In this document: positions 5,841 to 13,579 of the stretch, one piece after another
Layout of the letters: each line of letters begins with the position of its first letter
How positions within the stretch are numbered: position 1 is the stretch's first letter
Source: Sphingomonadaceae bacterium
GTDB taxonomy: Bacteria; Pseudomonadota; Alphaproteobacteria; Sphingomonadales; Sphingomonadaceae
Assembly (NCBI GenBank): GCA_947451875.1
Contig: CANGBE010000012.1
Span: forward strand, 1 to 14,895
DNA: 14,895 nucleotides
Reading direction: 5' to 3'
Program-made: the position numbers and the translations under genes
Notes under the pieces: generated by a model
Told to the model about the DNA's origin: nothing
Database searches by the model: none
The model's input: only the letters and a program-made list of their open reading frames with translations

Positions 5841-6413
5841 ATGAACCCGCTGCCCGCTATCCTTGCCCCTCTGTTGCTTTTGCCTGCCGCGCTGGCACCA
5901 ACGACTGGTCAGGGCGGCGCAGCGCTGGCTGCACGGGTGGAGCAGGAACAGCCGTTGCAGCCGGGGTCAGTTCCCGCTCCGTTGTCTTGGCTGATACAGG
6001 CCCGGCAGGCGCCCAGCGCCGAGCAGGTGAGTATCGAACAGCATATCGTGATCCGCATATCCCCGCGTGCTCCGGCAAATGCTGATCCGCGCGTCGCAAT
6101 GTTTTATGATGCCCCGGCCAGCCCGCAGTCGAGCCACATCGAAGAGCGCAAGATGGGCAAATGTGTGCCGGTTGACGGGGTCGCCGGAGTGCAGATTACC
6201 CAGACCAACAAGCTGGTGCTTTATATGCGCGATAGCCGTGTGGTCAGCGCCGGGCTCGACAAGGGCTGCAACGCGAGGGATTATTACGCCGGCTTCTATG
6301 TCGCCCGCAGCAGTGATGGCATGATCTGTGCTGGGCGTGACAAGCTGCAGGCCCGCAACGGCGCCTCGTGCAAGGTGGGCAAACTGCACCAGCTGGTTGA
6401 AGTGGGTGACTGA
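5841..6413 (+). CDS. Small secreted protein of unknown function with four cysteines
   Basis: The 190-residue product starts MNPLPAILAPLLLLPAALAP, a hydrophobic export signal likely cleaved near residue 19-20, although the usual positive charge near the start is missing. The middle is Pro/Ala/Gln-rich and variable-looking. The C-terminal half (about 100-185) appears to be a compact domain with four cysteines at 108, 143, 163 and 177 (GKCVP, DKGCNARDYYAGFYV, DGMICAGRDKL, GASCKVG), suggesting two disulfides in the periplasm. I do not recognise a named family; it resembles uncharacterised sphingomonad proteins from memory only. The start codon has no strong Shine-Dalgarno. It is divergent from the dehydrogenase gene and 152 bp upstream of the RNA helicase gene on the same strand. 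Confidence 0.75.
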   Translation: MNPLPAILAPLLLLPAALAPTTGQGGAALAARVEQEQPLQPGSVPAPLSWLIQARQAPSAEQVSIEQHIVIRISPRAPANADPRVAMFYDAPASPQSSHIEERKMGKCVPVDGVAGVQITQTNKLVLYMRDSRVVSAGLDKGCNARDYYAGFYVARSSDGMICAGRDKLQARNGASCKVGKLHQLVEVGD

Positions 6414-6445
6414 TTGGGCTTTGGGTGCGCCAACCAGCGATTTCC

Positions 6446-6475
6446 TTGACTTTTCCTACCGAATGGGCCTAGGGG
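6446..6475 (+). promoter_or_regulatory. Candidate promoter of the RhlE-like helicase gene
   Basis: TTGACT (6446-6451) is followed after 18 bases by TAGGGG (6470-6475). The -35 box is strong and the -10 weak. Transcription would start about 85 bases before the helicase ATG, giving a leader that contains a short atccg/cggat hairpin. Confidence 0.35.
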
Positions 6476-6565
6476 CGCGCGACTTCGCAGGTGTGGAGCG
6501 ACAATTTTGGGGGCTGATCCGGAACACGGATATGACCCCATTTATCCGGAAAACCAGTCAAGCCT

Positions 6566-8008
6566 ATGAACTTCGCCGATCTCGGCCTGTCCGACGAATT
6601 GCTTAGCGCGGTATCCGCCAAAGGATATGACACGCCTACGCCGATCCAGGCTCAGGCGATTCCGCAGGTGCTGATGATGCGCGATCTGGTCGCTATTGCG
6701 CAGACCGGAACCGGCAAAACCGCCAGCTTTGTGCTGCCGATGATCGACATTCTCAGCCACGGCCGCCGCCGCGCGCTGATGCCACGCAGCCTCATTCTGG
6801 AGCCGACCCGCGAGCTTGCCGCGCAGGTTGCCGATGAATTCGCGCTCTATGGCGTCAATCATGATCTCAAGATGGCGCTGCTGATTGGCGGCGTGCAGAT
6901 GGGCGATCAGGTAAAGGCGTTGAAGGACGGCGTCGACGTGCTGATCGCCACCCCGGGCCGCCTGATGGATCTGTTCGAGCGCGGCAAGATCCTGCTCACC
7001 GGCTGCGATCTGCTGGTGATCGACGAGGCCGACCGGATGCTCGACATGGGCTTTATCCCGGATATCGAGACGATCTGTTCGAAGCTGCCCGCCAACCGCC
7101 AGACCTTGCTGTTCAGCGCGACCATGCCGCCGCCGATCAAGAAGCTGGCCGACAAGTTCCTCACCAACCCGCGCACGATCGAAGTTGCCCGCCCGGCGAC
7201 GGCGAACGTCAACATCGCCCAGCACAAGGTTCTGGTCGATAACCGCAAGAAGCGCGACGTGCTGAAGGAACTGCTGCGGACGGACAACGTTTCCACCGCG
7301 ATGATCTTCTGCAACCGCAAGACCACCGTGCGCGATCTTGCCAAGGCGCTGAAGCAGAGCGGCTTCAAGGCTGGTGAAATTCATGGCGACATGGACCAGT
7401 CGGCCCGCATTGCCGAGCTTGACCGCTTCAAGGACGGCACGGTCAACATCTTGTGCTGCTCCGACGTTGCTGCACGCGGTATCGACGTGAAGGGGGTGAG
7501 CCACGTATTCAACTTTGACACGCCATGGCACCCCGATGACTATGTCCACCGCATCGGCCGCACTGGCCGTGCAGGGGCGACCGGCCGCGCGTTCACTTTC
7601 GTTTCGCCCGAAGATGCCGAAGCGATTGCCAATGTCGAAAAGCTGACGGGGATGAAGATCCCGGTTTACACCATGGGTGGTGGTTCGGCTGAGGCTGCTC
7701 CGGCTGGGATAAGCGATGCGCCCGCCAGCGAGGCCAAACCGCGCCGTGATCGTAACGTGAAGGCCGCTCGCGAAGCCCAGCCCGCCAAGGAACCCCGCGC
7801 TCCCCGCGAAGCCAGAGCGCCGCGTGAAGAACGTGCTCCCAGAGAAGAGCGGGCACCCCGCGAAGCGCGTGCGCCTCGCGAAGAACGCGCACCCCGCCCA
7901 GAACGCGCCCCGCGCAAGCCTCACTCTGCAAAGCCGGTTGAAGCTGCAGACGAGGGCGAAGGCTGGAACGGCCCGATGCCGGGGTTTTTGGGAATTTCAG
8001 CGCTCTAA
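6566..8008 (+). CDS. rhlE: DEAD-box RNA helicase, RhlE-like
   Basis: The 480-residue ATP-dependent RNA helicase carries every superfamily-2 DEAD-box motif in order: upstream aromatic F3 with the Q motif (Gln28), Walker A AQTGTGKT (45-52), Ia PTRELA (80-85), Ib TPGR (129-132), DEAD at 153-156, SAT (184-186), IFCN (247-250), ARGID (303-307) and HRIGRTGR (328-335). It is expected to remodel RNA in ribosome assembly, mRNA decay or cold adaptation. The helicase core ends near residue 370. After it comes a disordered, strongly basic tail, including seven hexapeptide repeats at 409-450, which probably binds RNA non-specifically; a short acidic/Gly end (DEGEGWNGPMPGFLG) follows. The ATG at 6566 fits the family N-terminus MNFADLGL; Shine-Dalgarno support is weak (GGAAAA about 12 bases upstream). 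The subfamily call RhlE rests on overall resemblance. Confidence 0.92.
   Translation: MNFADLGLSDELLSAVSAKGYDTPTPIQAQAIPQVLMMRDLVAIAQTGTGKTASFVLPMIDILSHGRRRALMPRSLILEPTRELAAQVADEFALYGVNHDLKMALLIGGVQMGDQVKALKDGVDVLIATPGRLMDLFERGKILLTGCDLLVIDEADRMLDMGFIPDIETICSKLPANRQTLLFSATMPPPIKKLADKFLTNPRTIEVARPATANVNIAQHKVLVDNRKKRDVLKELLRTDNVSTAMIFCNRKTTVRDLAKALKQSGFKAGEIHGDMDQSARIAELDRFKDGTVNILCCSDVAARGIDVKGVSHVFNFDTPWHPDDYVHRIGRTGRAGATGRAFTFVSPEDAEAIANVEKLTGMKIPVYTMGGGSAEAAPAGISDAPASEAKPRRDRNVKAAREAQPAKEPRAPREARAPREERAPREERAPREARAPREERAPRPERAPRKPHSAKPVEAADEGEGWNGPMPGFLGISAL
7790..7915 (+). repeat. Seven 18-bp repeats encoding hexapeptides in the helicase tail
   Basis: Codons 409-450 of the helicase encode seven consecutive units of the form (E/P)(A/E/P)RAPR: EPRAPR, EARAPR, EERAPR, EERAPR, EARAPR, EERAPR, PERAPR. 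Synonymous codons differ between units (cgc, cgt, aga and cgg for Arg), so the repeat is old or kept by selection on the protein rather than freshly duplicated. Alternating acidic and arginine residues would make a mixed-charge RNA-binding tail. Confidence 0.85.
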
Positions 8009-8015
8009 TCCTCTA

Positions 8016-8133
8016 GACCCTCTCCATTTTCGCGTTAGCGCAAATGGGGACGTGGCAGCCCGCAGGGCTGACGGAGGGGTAATGACGCAAGGGCAAAAAC
8101 CCCTTCGTCATTCGCCAAAAATGGGGAGGACCT
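8016..8133. repeat. Structured intergenic element between convergent genes
   Basis: The whole gap between the helicase stop and the pcrA stop is foldable. Its ends (8016-8030 and the complement of 8119-8133) form imperfect 15-bp terminal inverted repeats with 12 matches. Inside are three hairpins: 8024-8034 with 8039-8047, a perfect cagccc/gggctg stem at 8056-8070, and a long stem 8081-8093 with 8101-8112 with one bulged base. No strong T-tract is seen. It looks like a REP/MITE-like dispersed repeat, possibly acting as a two-way terminator; I recall similar sequences in sphingomonad genomes but cannot verify this here. Confidence 0.5.
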
Positions 8134-10432
8134 AGCTCTCCACCCTCACAAAGCTATCAATCACCCGCTTGGCCCCAGCCGTCTCAAATTCGATCTCGAG
8201 CTTGTTGCCTTCCTGCGCGGTCACCACACCGTAGCCGAACTTCTCATGGAACACCCGTGCGCCCACGGCCACATCGCTCTTCGGCTTGGCGGCGAAGCTG
8301 GCGGCTGAGCGGGTGCTTTCGGCGATGCGGCGCGGGGCGGCGTCGAATTGTGATGACGAGGCGCGTTGCCAGCCGGGGCCGCGGCCTGCGGAGCGTTCCG
8401 GGCGGTCGCGGGCGAGGTGGGCGAAGGGGTCTTCGCGTTCCGACCACTGCGCCTTCCACATGCTCGCGCCGCCCGACAGCGTGGTTTCCACCTCGACATT
8501 GGCGGGCGGGATTTCGCCGATGAAGCGGCTGGGAATAGAGGAGGTCCACTGGCCATATATCCGCCGGTTGGCAGCGTGCAGGATCGTGCAGCGCCGCCTT
8601 GCGCGGGTGATCGCCACGTAAGCGAGGCGGCGTTCTTCCTCCAGGCTGGCAAGGCCGCCTTCGTCCATCGCGCGCTGGCTGGGGAATACGCCTTCTTCCC
8701 AGCCGGGCAGGAACACGTTGTCGAACTCCAGACCTTTGGCGGCGTGCATGGTCATGATGGTGACCTTTTCGGCGTCGTCTGCCTTGTCGTTGTCCATCAC
8801 CAGGCTGACGTGCTCAAGGAAATCGCCGAGGCTTTCGTAGTCTTCCATGGCGCGGGAAAGTTCGGAGAGGTTTTCCAGTCGCCCGGCGCTTTCCGCGCTG
8901 CGCTCGGCCTGCAACATGGCGGTATAACCGCTCTCGTCGAGCAGGGTGCGCGCGAGTTCGGCGGGGGATGCTGTCTTGGCCAGATCGCGCCAACGGGCAA
9001 AATCGCGCACCAGCGCCAGCAGGGTCGCGCGTGCCCGGGCGGGCAGTTCATCGGTATCGACGATTTCGACCGCGGCATGGCTCAGCGGAATCGAGCGCGC
9101 GCGGGCGTGGCGGTGGATTTTCTCCAGCGTCTTGTCCCCCAGCCCGCGCTTGGGGGTGTTATAGATCCGCTCGAAAGCCAGATCATCAGCAGGTTGTGCG
9201 ATCAGCCGCAGATAGGCCAGCGCATCACGCACTTCGGCGCGTTCATAGAAGCGGAAGCCGCCGATGATCGTGTAGTTCAGGCCGATGGTGATGAAGCGGT
9301 CTTCAAATTCGCGGGTCTGGAACTGGGCGCGCACCAGAATGGCGACCGTGTTGAGCGAGGCGCCTTCGCGCTCCAACCGTTCGATGTCCTCGCCCACTCG
9401 GCGGGCTTCTTCGGGGCCATCCCAGACGCCAATAGCACGCAGCTTGTCGCCGCCGTTGCGCTCGGTCCACAGCGTTTTGCCGAGCCGCTGGCTGTTGGCG
9501 TCGATCAGGCCGGATGCGGCGGCGAGGATGTCTGGCGTCGAGCGGTAGTTCTGCTCCAGCTTGATGATCTTCGCGCCGGGGAAGTCTTTCTCGAACTTCA
9601 GGATATTGGCCACTTCCGCGCCGCGCCATGAATAGATCGACTGGTCGTCGTCACCCACCACGCAGATGTTCTTGCGCTCCTGCGCCAGCAGCCGCAGCCA
9701 CAGGTATTGGACCTGATTGGTGTCCTGATATTCGTCGACCATGATATATTTGAAGCGCTGCTGGTATTGTTCCAGCACATCGCGGTGGCTGCGCAGCACA
9801 TTCAGCATGTGCAGCAGCAGATCGCCGAAATCGCAGGCATTCAGCGCCTTCAGCCGGTCCTGATAGAGCCGGTAGAAGTGCTGGCCCTTGCCGTTGGCAT
9901 AACTCTCGTTCTCGCCTGCATCGAGGTCGGCGGGGTTGAGCCCGCGGTTCTTCCAGCGGTCGATGCACCCCGCCAGCTGCTTGGCGGGCCAGCGTTTGTC
10001 ATCCAGCCCCTCGGCCTGAATCAGCTGCTTGAGCAGGCGCAGCTGATCGTCGGTATCGATGATCGTATAGTTCGATTGCAGCCCGACTAGCTCGGCATGG
10101 CGGCGCAGCAGTTTGGCAGCAATCGAGTGGAAAGTGCCGAGCCACTGCATGCCCTCCACTGACGGCCCGATCAGTTGGCCAACCCGCTCGCGCATCTCGC
10201 GCGCGGCGCGGTTGGTGAAAGTGACGCAGAGGATCTCGCTCGGCCATGCGAGGCGCGAGCGGACGATGTGGGCTAGGCGTGCCGTCAACGCCGCCGTCTT
10301 GCCGGTGCCCGCGCCCGCCAGCATCAGCACCGGCCCCTCGGTGGTAAGCACGGCATCGCGCTGCGGCGGGTTGAGCCCGTCGAGCAGGGGATCGCCCGAA
10401 GGATCGGCTGGGGGGTAAGCACTGTCTGGCAC
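8132..10432 (-). CDS. pcrA: UvrD/PcrA-type DNA helicase
   Basis: This superfamily-1A 3'-5' DNA helicase has all diagnostic motifs: Gln24 of the Q motif, Walker A LAGAGTGKT (38-46), Ia TFTNRAAREM (71-80), II VDEYQDTN (232-239), III GDDDQSIYSWRGA (260-272), IV EQNYRST (293-299), V MTMHAAKGLEF (560-570) and VI AYVAITRAR (604-612). A disordered linker (about 650-720) leads to a C-terminal Tudor-like domain (about 722-764, VGARVFHEKFGYGVV), which in PcrA/UvrD proteins contacts RNA polymerase. It is expected to act in nucleotide excision repair, mismatch repair and removal of recombinase from DNA. I prefer GTG 10432 (766 residues, MPDSAYPP...) because the 12 residues from the alternative TTG at 10468 look unlike protein; neither has a clear Shine-Dalgarno. 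The name uvrD would be equally acceptable. Confidence 0.93.
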   Translation of the reverse strand: MPDSAYPPADPSGDPLLDGLNPPQRDAVLTTEGPVLMLAGAGTGKTAALTARLAHIVRSRLAWPSEILCVTFTNRAAREMRERVGQLIGPSVEGMQWLGTFHSIAAKLLRRHAELVGLQSNYTIIDTDDQLRLLKQLIQAEGLDDKRWPAKQLAGCIDRWKNRGLNPADLDAGENESYANGKGQHFYRLYQDRLKALNACDFGDLLLHMLNVLRSHRDVLEQYQQRFKYIMVDEYQDTNQVQYLWLRLLAQERKNICVVGDDDQSIYSWRGAEVANILKFEKDFPGAKIIKLEQNYRSTPDILAAASGLIDANSQRLGKTLWTERNGGDKLRAIGVWDGPEEARRVGEDIERLEREGASLNTVAILVRAQFQTREFEDRFITIGLNYTIIGGFRFYERAEVRDALAYLRLIAQPADDLAFERIYNTPKRGLGDKTLEKIHRHARARSIPLSHAAVEIVDTDELPARARATLLALVRDFARWRDLAKTASPAELARTLLDESGYTAMLQAERSAESAGRLENLSELSRAMEDYESLGDFLEHVSLVMDNDKADDAEKVTIMTMHAAKGLEFDNVFLPGWEEGVFPSQRAMDEGGLASLEEERRLAYVAITRARRRCTILHAANRRIYGQWTSSIPSRFIGEIPPANVEVETTLSGGASMWKAQWSEREDPFAHLARDRPERSAGRGPGWQRASSSQFDAAPRRIAESTRSAASFAAKPKSDVAVGARVFHEKFGYGVVTAQEGNKLEIEFETAGAKRVIDSFVRVES

Positions 10433-10495
10433 GGGCGAACAACTAGGGAACGAAAGCCAAGCGTGCAAGCCGCCACTGTGACTTTTGCCAAGTGG

Positions 10496-10514
10496 TGTAA
10501 CGCGGCAGGTTACA
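10496..10514. promoter_or_regulatory. Candidate operator palindrome in the pcrA / MFS divergent gap
   Basis: tgtaac (10496-10501) and gttaca (10509-10514) form a perfect inverted repeat with a 7-base spacer, the size and symmetry of a dimeric repressor site. It lies 28 bases upstream of the alternative pcrA TTG and about 200 bases upstream of the transporter gene. No regulator gene is in the window, so the assignment is inference. Confidence 0.3.
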
Positions 10515-10640
10515 TCTGTTCACAAGTGGTTTTCCCGGCGTTCAGGCGGCGGCGGTAAATGCGCACTTGCCATCCCGAGTGGCACGATCCCTTTCAGGGT
10601 CGCAGTAAGACTTGAGCCAAGGCCCGGGTCTTGCAGGGGG

Positions 10641-10670
10641 AGGGCGTCAGGGCGACCTGGCGCCCTTTCT
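10641..10670 (+). terminator. Terminator-like hairpin in the MFS transporter leader
   Basis: agggcgtcagg (10641-10651) pairs with cctggcgccct (10656-10666) through 11 pairs including one T-G wobble, with a GCGA tetraloop, followed by TTTCT. It stands 46 bases before the transporter ATG on the same strand, where it could attenuate transcription. The T-tract is short, so it may be only a leader structure. Confidence 0.4.
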
Positions 10671-10716
10671 CAACTCGAAAGTTGACAGCACCGGCTCGCC
10701 GCGCCAGCCAGCGCTA

Positions 10717-11976
10717 ATGAACCCGATCCGCCAAAACGCCCGTGTGTTGACCGCCAGCCTCGTCGGCACTTCGATCGAATTCTTCGATTTCTACATTTTC
10801 GGCACGGCGGCGGCGCTAGTGTTTGGCTCGCTGTTCTTCCCGGCGCAATCGAGTTCGGCGCAGCAGATGGCGGCGTTCATGAGCTTTGGCCTGGCTTTCA
10901 TAGCGAGGCCGCTGGGGGCGATAGCTTTTGGCCATTTCGGTGACCGGGTGGGCCGCAAGGCAACGCTGGTTTCGTCGCTGATGCTGATGGGCCTTTCGAC
11001 GGTGCTGATCGGCACGCTTCCAGGCTATGCGGCGATCGGCATCATCGCTCCGTTGCTGCTGTGCACGCTGCGTTTTGGTCAAGGGTTTGGCCTTGGAGGA
11101 GAGTGGGGCGGCGCGGCGCTGCTGGCGGTGGAGAATGCGCCCAAGGGCTGGGAGGCGCGCTTTGGTGCGGCCCCGCAAATGGGCGCGCCGATTGGCTTCC
11201 TGTTTTCCAACGGCTTGTTCTTGTTGCTCGGGCTGAGCCTGAGTCAAAGCGACTTCATCGCCTGGGGCTGGCGTATCCCCTTCCTCGCCAGCGCCGTGCT
11301 GGTCGCGGTGGGGCTGTGGATCCGCTTGCGCATCACCGAGACGCGCCAATTCGCCGAAGCCGCCACCTCGCCGGTCGCCGTGCCGATTGCCGAAGTATTC
11401 TCGCGCCACTTAGTCCTGTTGTTGGCGGCATCGGCTGGCGTGGTTTCGTGCTTTGCCAATTTCTATCTCAGCACCGCCTTCGCCCTGTCTTACGGCACCA
11501 GCACGCTGCATTTGGACCGCCAGACCTTCCTCGCGATCCAGCTGGGGGCGGACTTGTTCCTTGCGCTCGGTATCGTGCTAAGCGCCACAGCGGCTGACCG
11601 TTATGGCGCCAAGCGGGTGATCGCTTTTGGCGCGCTGCTCACCGCGCTGGTCGGGGTAATCTATGCCCCGGCGCTGCTGTCAAAGTCCTATCCGGTGATC
11701 TTTGCCATGCTGGCCCTGTCGCAGCTGGCAATGGGCGTGAATTATGGCCCGCTCAGCCTGTGGCTAAGCCAGCTTTTCCCGGTTCGGGTACGCTATACGG
11801 CGATCTCGCTTGCCTTCACCATTGGCGGGATTATCGGTGGGGCGCTGTCACCGATAGCGGCACAAGCGCTGGCGAGTACGGGGCATATGGGGGCGGTTGG
11901 CGGACTGCTGGTGGTTGCAGGACTGCTGACTCTGGTGGGTCTTAAGCTGGCTCGTCCAGCTTCCGCAGCAGAGTGA
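10717..11976 (+). CDS. MFS transporter, metabolite:H+ symporter (MHS) family
   Basis: The 419-residue membrane protein has about 12 predicted hydrophobic segments and signature sequences of the MHS branch of the major facilitator superfamily (relatives of ProP, ShiA and KgtP): GTSIEFFDFYIFGTAAALVF in TM1, FIARPLGAIAFGHFGDRVGR for the loop 2-3 motif, and LRFGQGFGLGGEWGGAALLA in TM4. These proteins import organic acids, amino acids or osmolytes with protons in the inner membrane; the substrate cannot be told from sequence. I start it at ATG 10717 because homology begins at that point; a TTG at 10612 would add 35 residues through the leader hairpin. Its last 35 bp overlap the convergent rsmD gene. 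Confidence 0.88.
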   Translation: MNPIRQNARVLTASLVGTSIEFFDFYIFGTAAALVFGSLFFPAQSSSAQQMAAFMSFGLAFIARPLGAIAFGHFGDRVGRKATLVSSLMLMGLSTVLIGTLPGYAAIGIIAPLLLCTLRFGQGFGLGGEWGGAALLAVENAPKGWEARFGAAPQMGAPIGFLFSNGLFLLLGLSLSQSDFIAWGWRIPFLASAVLVAVGLWIRLRITETRQFAEAATSPVAVPIAEVFSRHLVLLLAASAGVVSCFANFYLSTAFALSYGTSTLHLDRQTFLAIQLGADLFLALGIVLSATAADRYGAKRVIAFGALLTALVGVIYAPALLSKSYPVIFAMLALSQLAMGVNYGPLSLWLSQLFPVRVRYTAISLAFTIGGIIGGALSPIAAQALASTGHMGAVGGLLVVAGLLTLVGLKLARPASAAE

Positions 11977-12502
11977 TCCGCGCTTTGCCAACCTTGCGGG
12001 TGGCGTCGACTTCGAAGCCTTTGATCTCCGGCTCTTCGTTGAACGCGGTTTCCAGACTGACCCAGGTCGCCTCGCCGATCCAGCCGAGCCGGGCGAGCTT
12101 GTCGATCGCCACTTCACCCGCACCGCTGCCATAGGGCGGATCGAGTAGGATCAGATCGAGCGGTGCCTTTGCGACGCCAAGACTGAGCGCCGAGCTGGCG
12201 CGCACATCGCTCAGGCCCTGCGCCTCAAGGCTGGCGAGATTGGCGCGGATGGCCTTGATCGCGGCGGCATCGGTGTCAACGAACATGCAGCTCGCCGCGC
12301 CGCGCGACAGCGCCTCGATCCCGAGGGCGCCCGATCCCGCAAAAAGGTCGGCCACGGCCAACCCTTCAAAGCTGCCAAGGCGGCTGACCAGCATCGAAAA
12401 CAGCGTCTCGCGGGTGCGGTCTGCTGTGGGGCGGGTGGTTTCGCCGCTCGGCGCCGCCAGCTTGCGCCCGCGCCACTGACCCGAAATGATCCGCAGACTC
12501 AT
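11942..12502 (-). CDS. rsmD: 16S rRNA (guanine(966)-N(2))-methyltransferase RsmD
   Basis: The 186-residue SAM-dependent methyltransferase starts MSLRIISGQWRGRKLAAP and has the RPTADRTRETLF signature (24-35), the SAM-binding DLFAGSGALG (52-61) and the catalytic DPPY motif (121-124) of N2-guanine/N6-adenine methyltransferases. In E. coli RsmD methylates G966 of 16S rRNA near the P site in the assembled small subunit. Length and motif spacing fit the family. The start ATG overlaps the stop of the upstream rluB-type gene as ATGA, so the two are translationally coupled. The 3' end overlaps the convergent transporter gene by 35 bp, leaving no room for an intergenic terminator. Confidence 0.95.
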   Translation of the reverse strand: MSLRIISGQWRGRKLAAPSGETTRPTADRTRETLFSMLVSRLGSFEGLAVADLFAGSGALGIEALSRGAASCMFVDTDAAAIKAIRANLASLEAQGLSDVRASSALSLGVAKAPLDLILLDPPYGSGAGEVAIDKLARLGWIGEATWVSLETAFNEEPEIKGFEVDATRKVGKARITLLRKLDEPA

Positions 12503-13572
12503 CGGCCCGGTCCTTTGCCGCCGCGTCCTTTGCTGCCGCCTCCTGGGCGGTTATTATTATAGCGCCCATCGGACCGCCCGCCAGAAGGGCCACCAGCTGG
12601 GACGTCGCTGTGCCCGCTGCGGGGGGCGCCACTGCGTCCACCACTGGGTCCTTCACTTCGCCCTTCACTGCGGCGCGGCAAAGAGCGGGGAGCATCGCGG
12701 TCAATAGGGCGCGACGGATCGGGCTTGCGCCGTGCGGGGCCGGAACGGCGCGGTCCTGCCTTGGCTGGTTGTGCCGCGCCAACAGGGCCAGGTGACTGTT
12801 TTGGCAACGTCTTCAGCGTGCCGCGGAACTTTTCAACATCTGCAGGCCTGATCTCGATTGCCTGTCCGCGCGGCAGGTCGGCCAGTTCGAACGGGCCATA
12901 GCTGGTGCGCAGCAGACGGCTAACCTCCAGCCCCAATGCCTCAAGCACGCGGCGCACTTCGCGGTTCTTGCCTTCGGTCAGGGTCAGTTCGATCCACTGG
13001 TTGCGCCCGGTGCGGCGCTCCATGTTGGCGTTAATCTGGCCATAGTGAACACCCTCGATGGTCACGCCTTCCATCAGCTCTTCCAGCTGATCCTGCGTCA
13101 CGTCGCCATAGGTGCGCGCGCGATAGGTGCGCGGGATGCCGCTGGCGGGCAGCTCCATTGCCCGCTTCAGCTCGCCATCGTTGGTCAGCAGCAACAGACC
13201 TTCGGTGTTAAGATCGAGGCGGCCAACCGGCATCAGGCGTGGCGCGCCCGGCGGTAGTGAATTGCGCAGCGCGTTATAGATCGTCGGCCGGCCAGCCGGA
13301 TCGCGCTCAGCCGTCAGCAGACCGGCAGGCTTGTGAAACGCAAACAGCCGCGCGGCCTCTGGCGCTTTCACCTGCTTGTCGTCCACCGTCAGTCCGTGCA
13401 GCGTGGTGAGCAAGGTGGCAGGCGTGGTAACCAGCACATCGCCAATTTTCACCCGCCCCTCGGCAATCATCCGCTCCACTTCGCGGCGGCTGGCCACACC
13501 GGCGCGGGCCAGCAGCTTGGCTATACGCTCCCCTTCGCGGGGCGGTTGATCATCGTTTGGGGCACTTGTCAT
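12499..13572 (-). CDS. rluB: 23S rRNA pseudouridine synthase, RluB/RsuA family
   Basis: The 357-residue protein has an N-terminal S4 RNA-binding domain (about 15-57, RIAKLLARAGVASRREVERM), an RsuA-type pseudouridine synthase domain with catalytic Asp120 in PVGRLDLNTEGLLLLTNDG (115-133) and GKNREVRRVLEALGL (201-215). It then has a long Arg/Gly/Ser/Pro-rich disordered tail (about 257-357). RluB modifies U2605 of E. coli 23S rRNA; RsuA and RluE are related, but the S4 domain plus long basic tail and linkage to rsmD favour RluB. ATG 13572 is chosen: 22 further upstream in-frame residues lack family similarity, and AAGG lies just before the ATG. It forms an operon with rsmD. Confidence 0.9.
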   Translation of the reverse strand: MTSAPNDDQPPREGERIAKLLARAGVASRREVERMIAEGRVKIGDVLVTTPATLLTTLHGLTVDDKQVKAPEAARLFAFHKPAGLLTAERDPAGRPTIYNALRNSLPPGAPRLMPVGRLDLNTEGLLLLTNDGELKRAMELPASGIPRTYRARTYGDVTQDQLEELMEGVTIEGVHYGQINANMERRTGRNQWIELTLTEGKNREVRRVLEALGLEVSRLLRTSYGPFELADLPRGQAIEIRPADVEKFRGTLKTLPKQSPGPVGAAQPAKAGPRRSGPARRKPDPSRPIDRDAPRSLPRRSEGRSEGPSGGRSGAPRSGHSDVPAGGPSGGRSDGRYNNNRPGGGSKGRGGKGPGR

Positions 13573-13579
13573 GCGAACG

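Noticed and set aside
6542..7924. 460-codon open frame opposite the RNA helicase gene
   Set aside because: It is the antisense shadow of a gene with all DEAD-box motifs; high GC at third positions keeps the opposite frame open, and its translation has no recognisable domain.
8366..9631. 421-codon open frame opposite pcrA
   Set aside because: It is antisense to the conserved helicase core, has low-complexity translation and no family signature.
10682..10710. ttgaca at 10682 as -35 box of the transporter gene
   Set aside because: No acceptable -10 hexamer lies 16-18 bases downstream.
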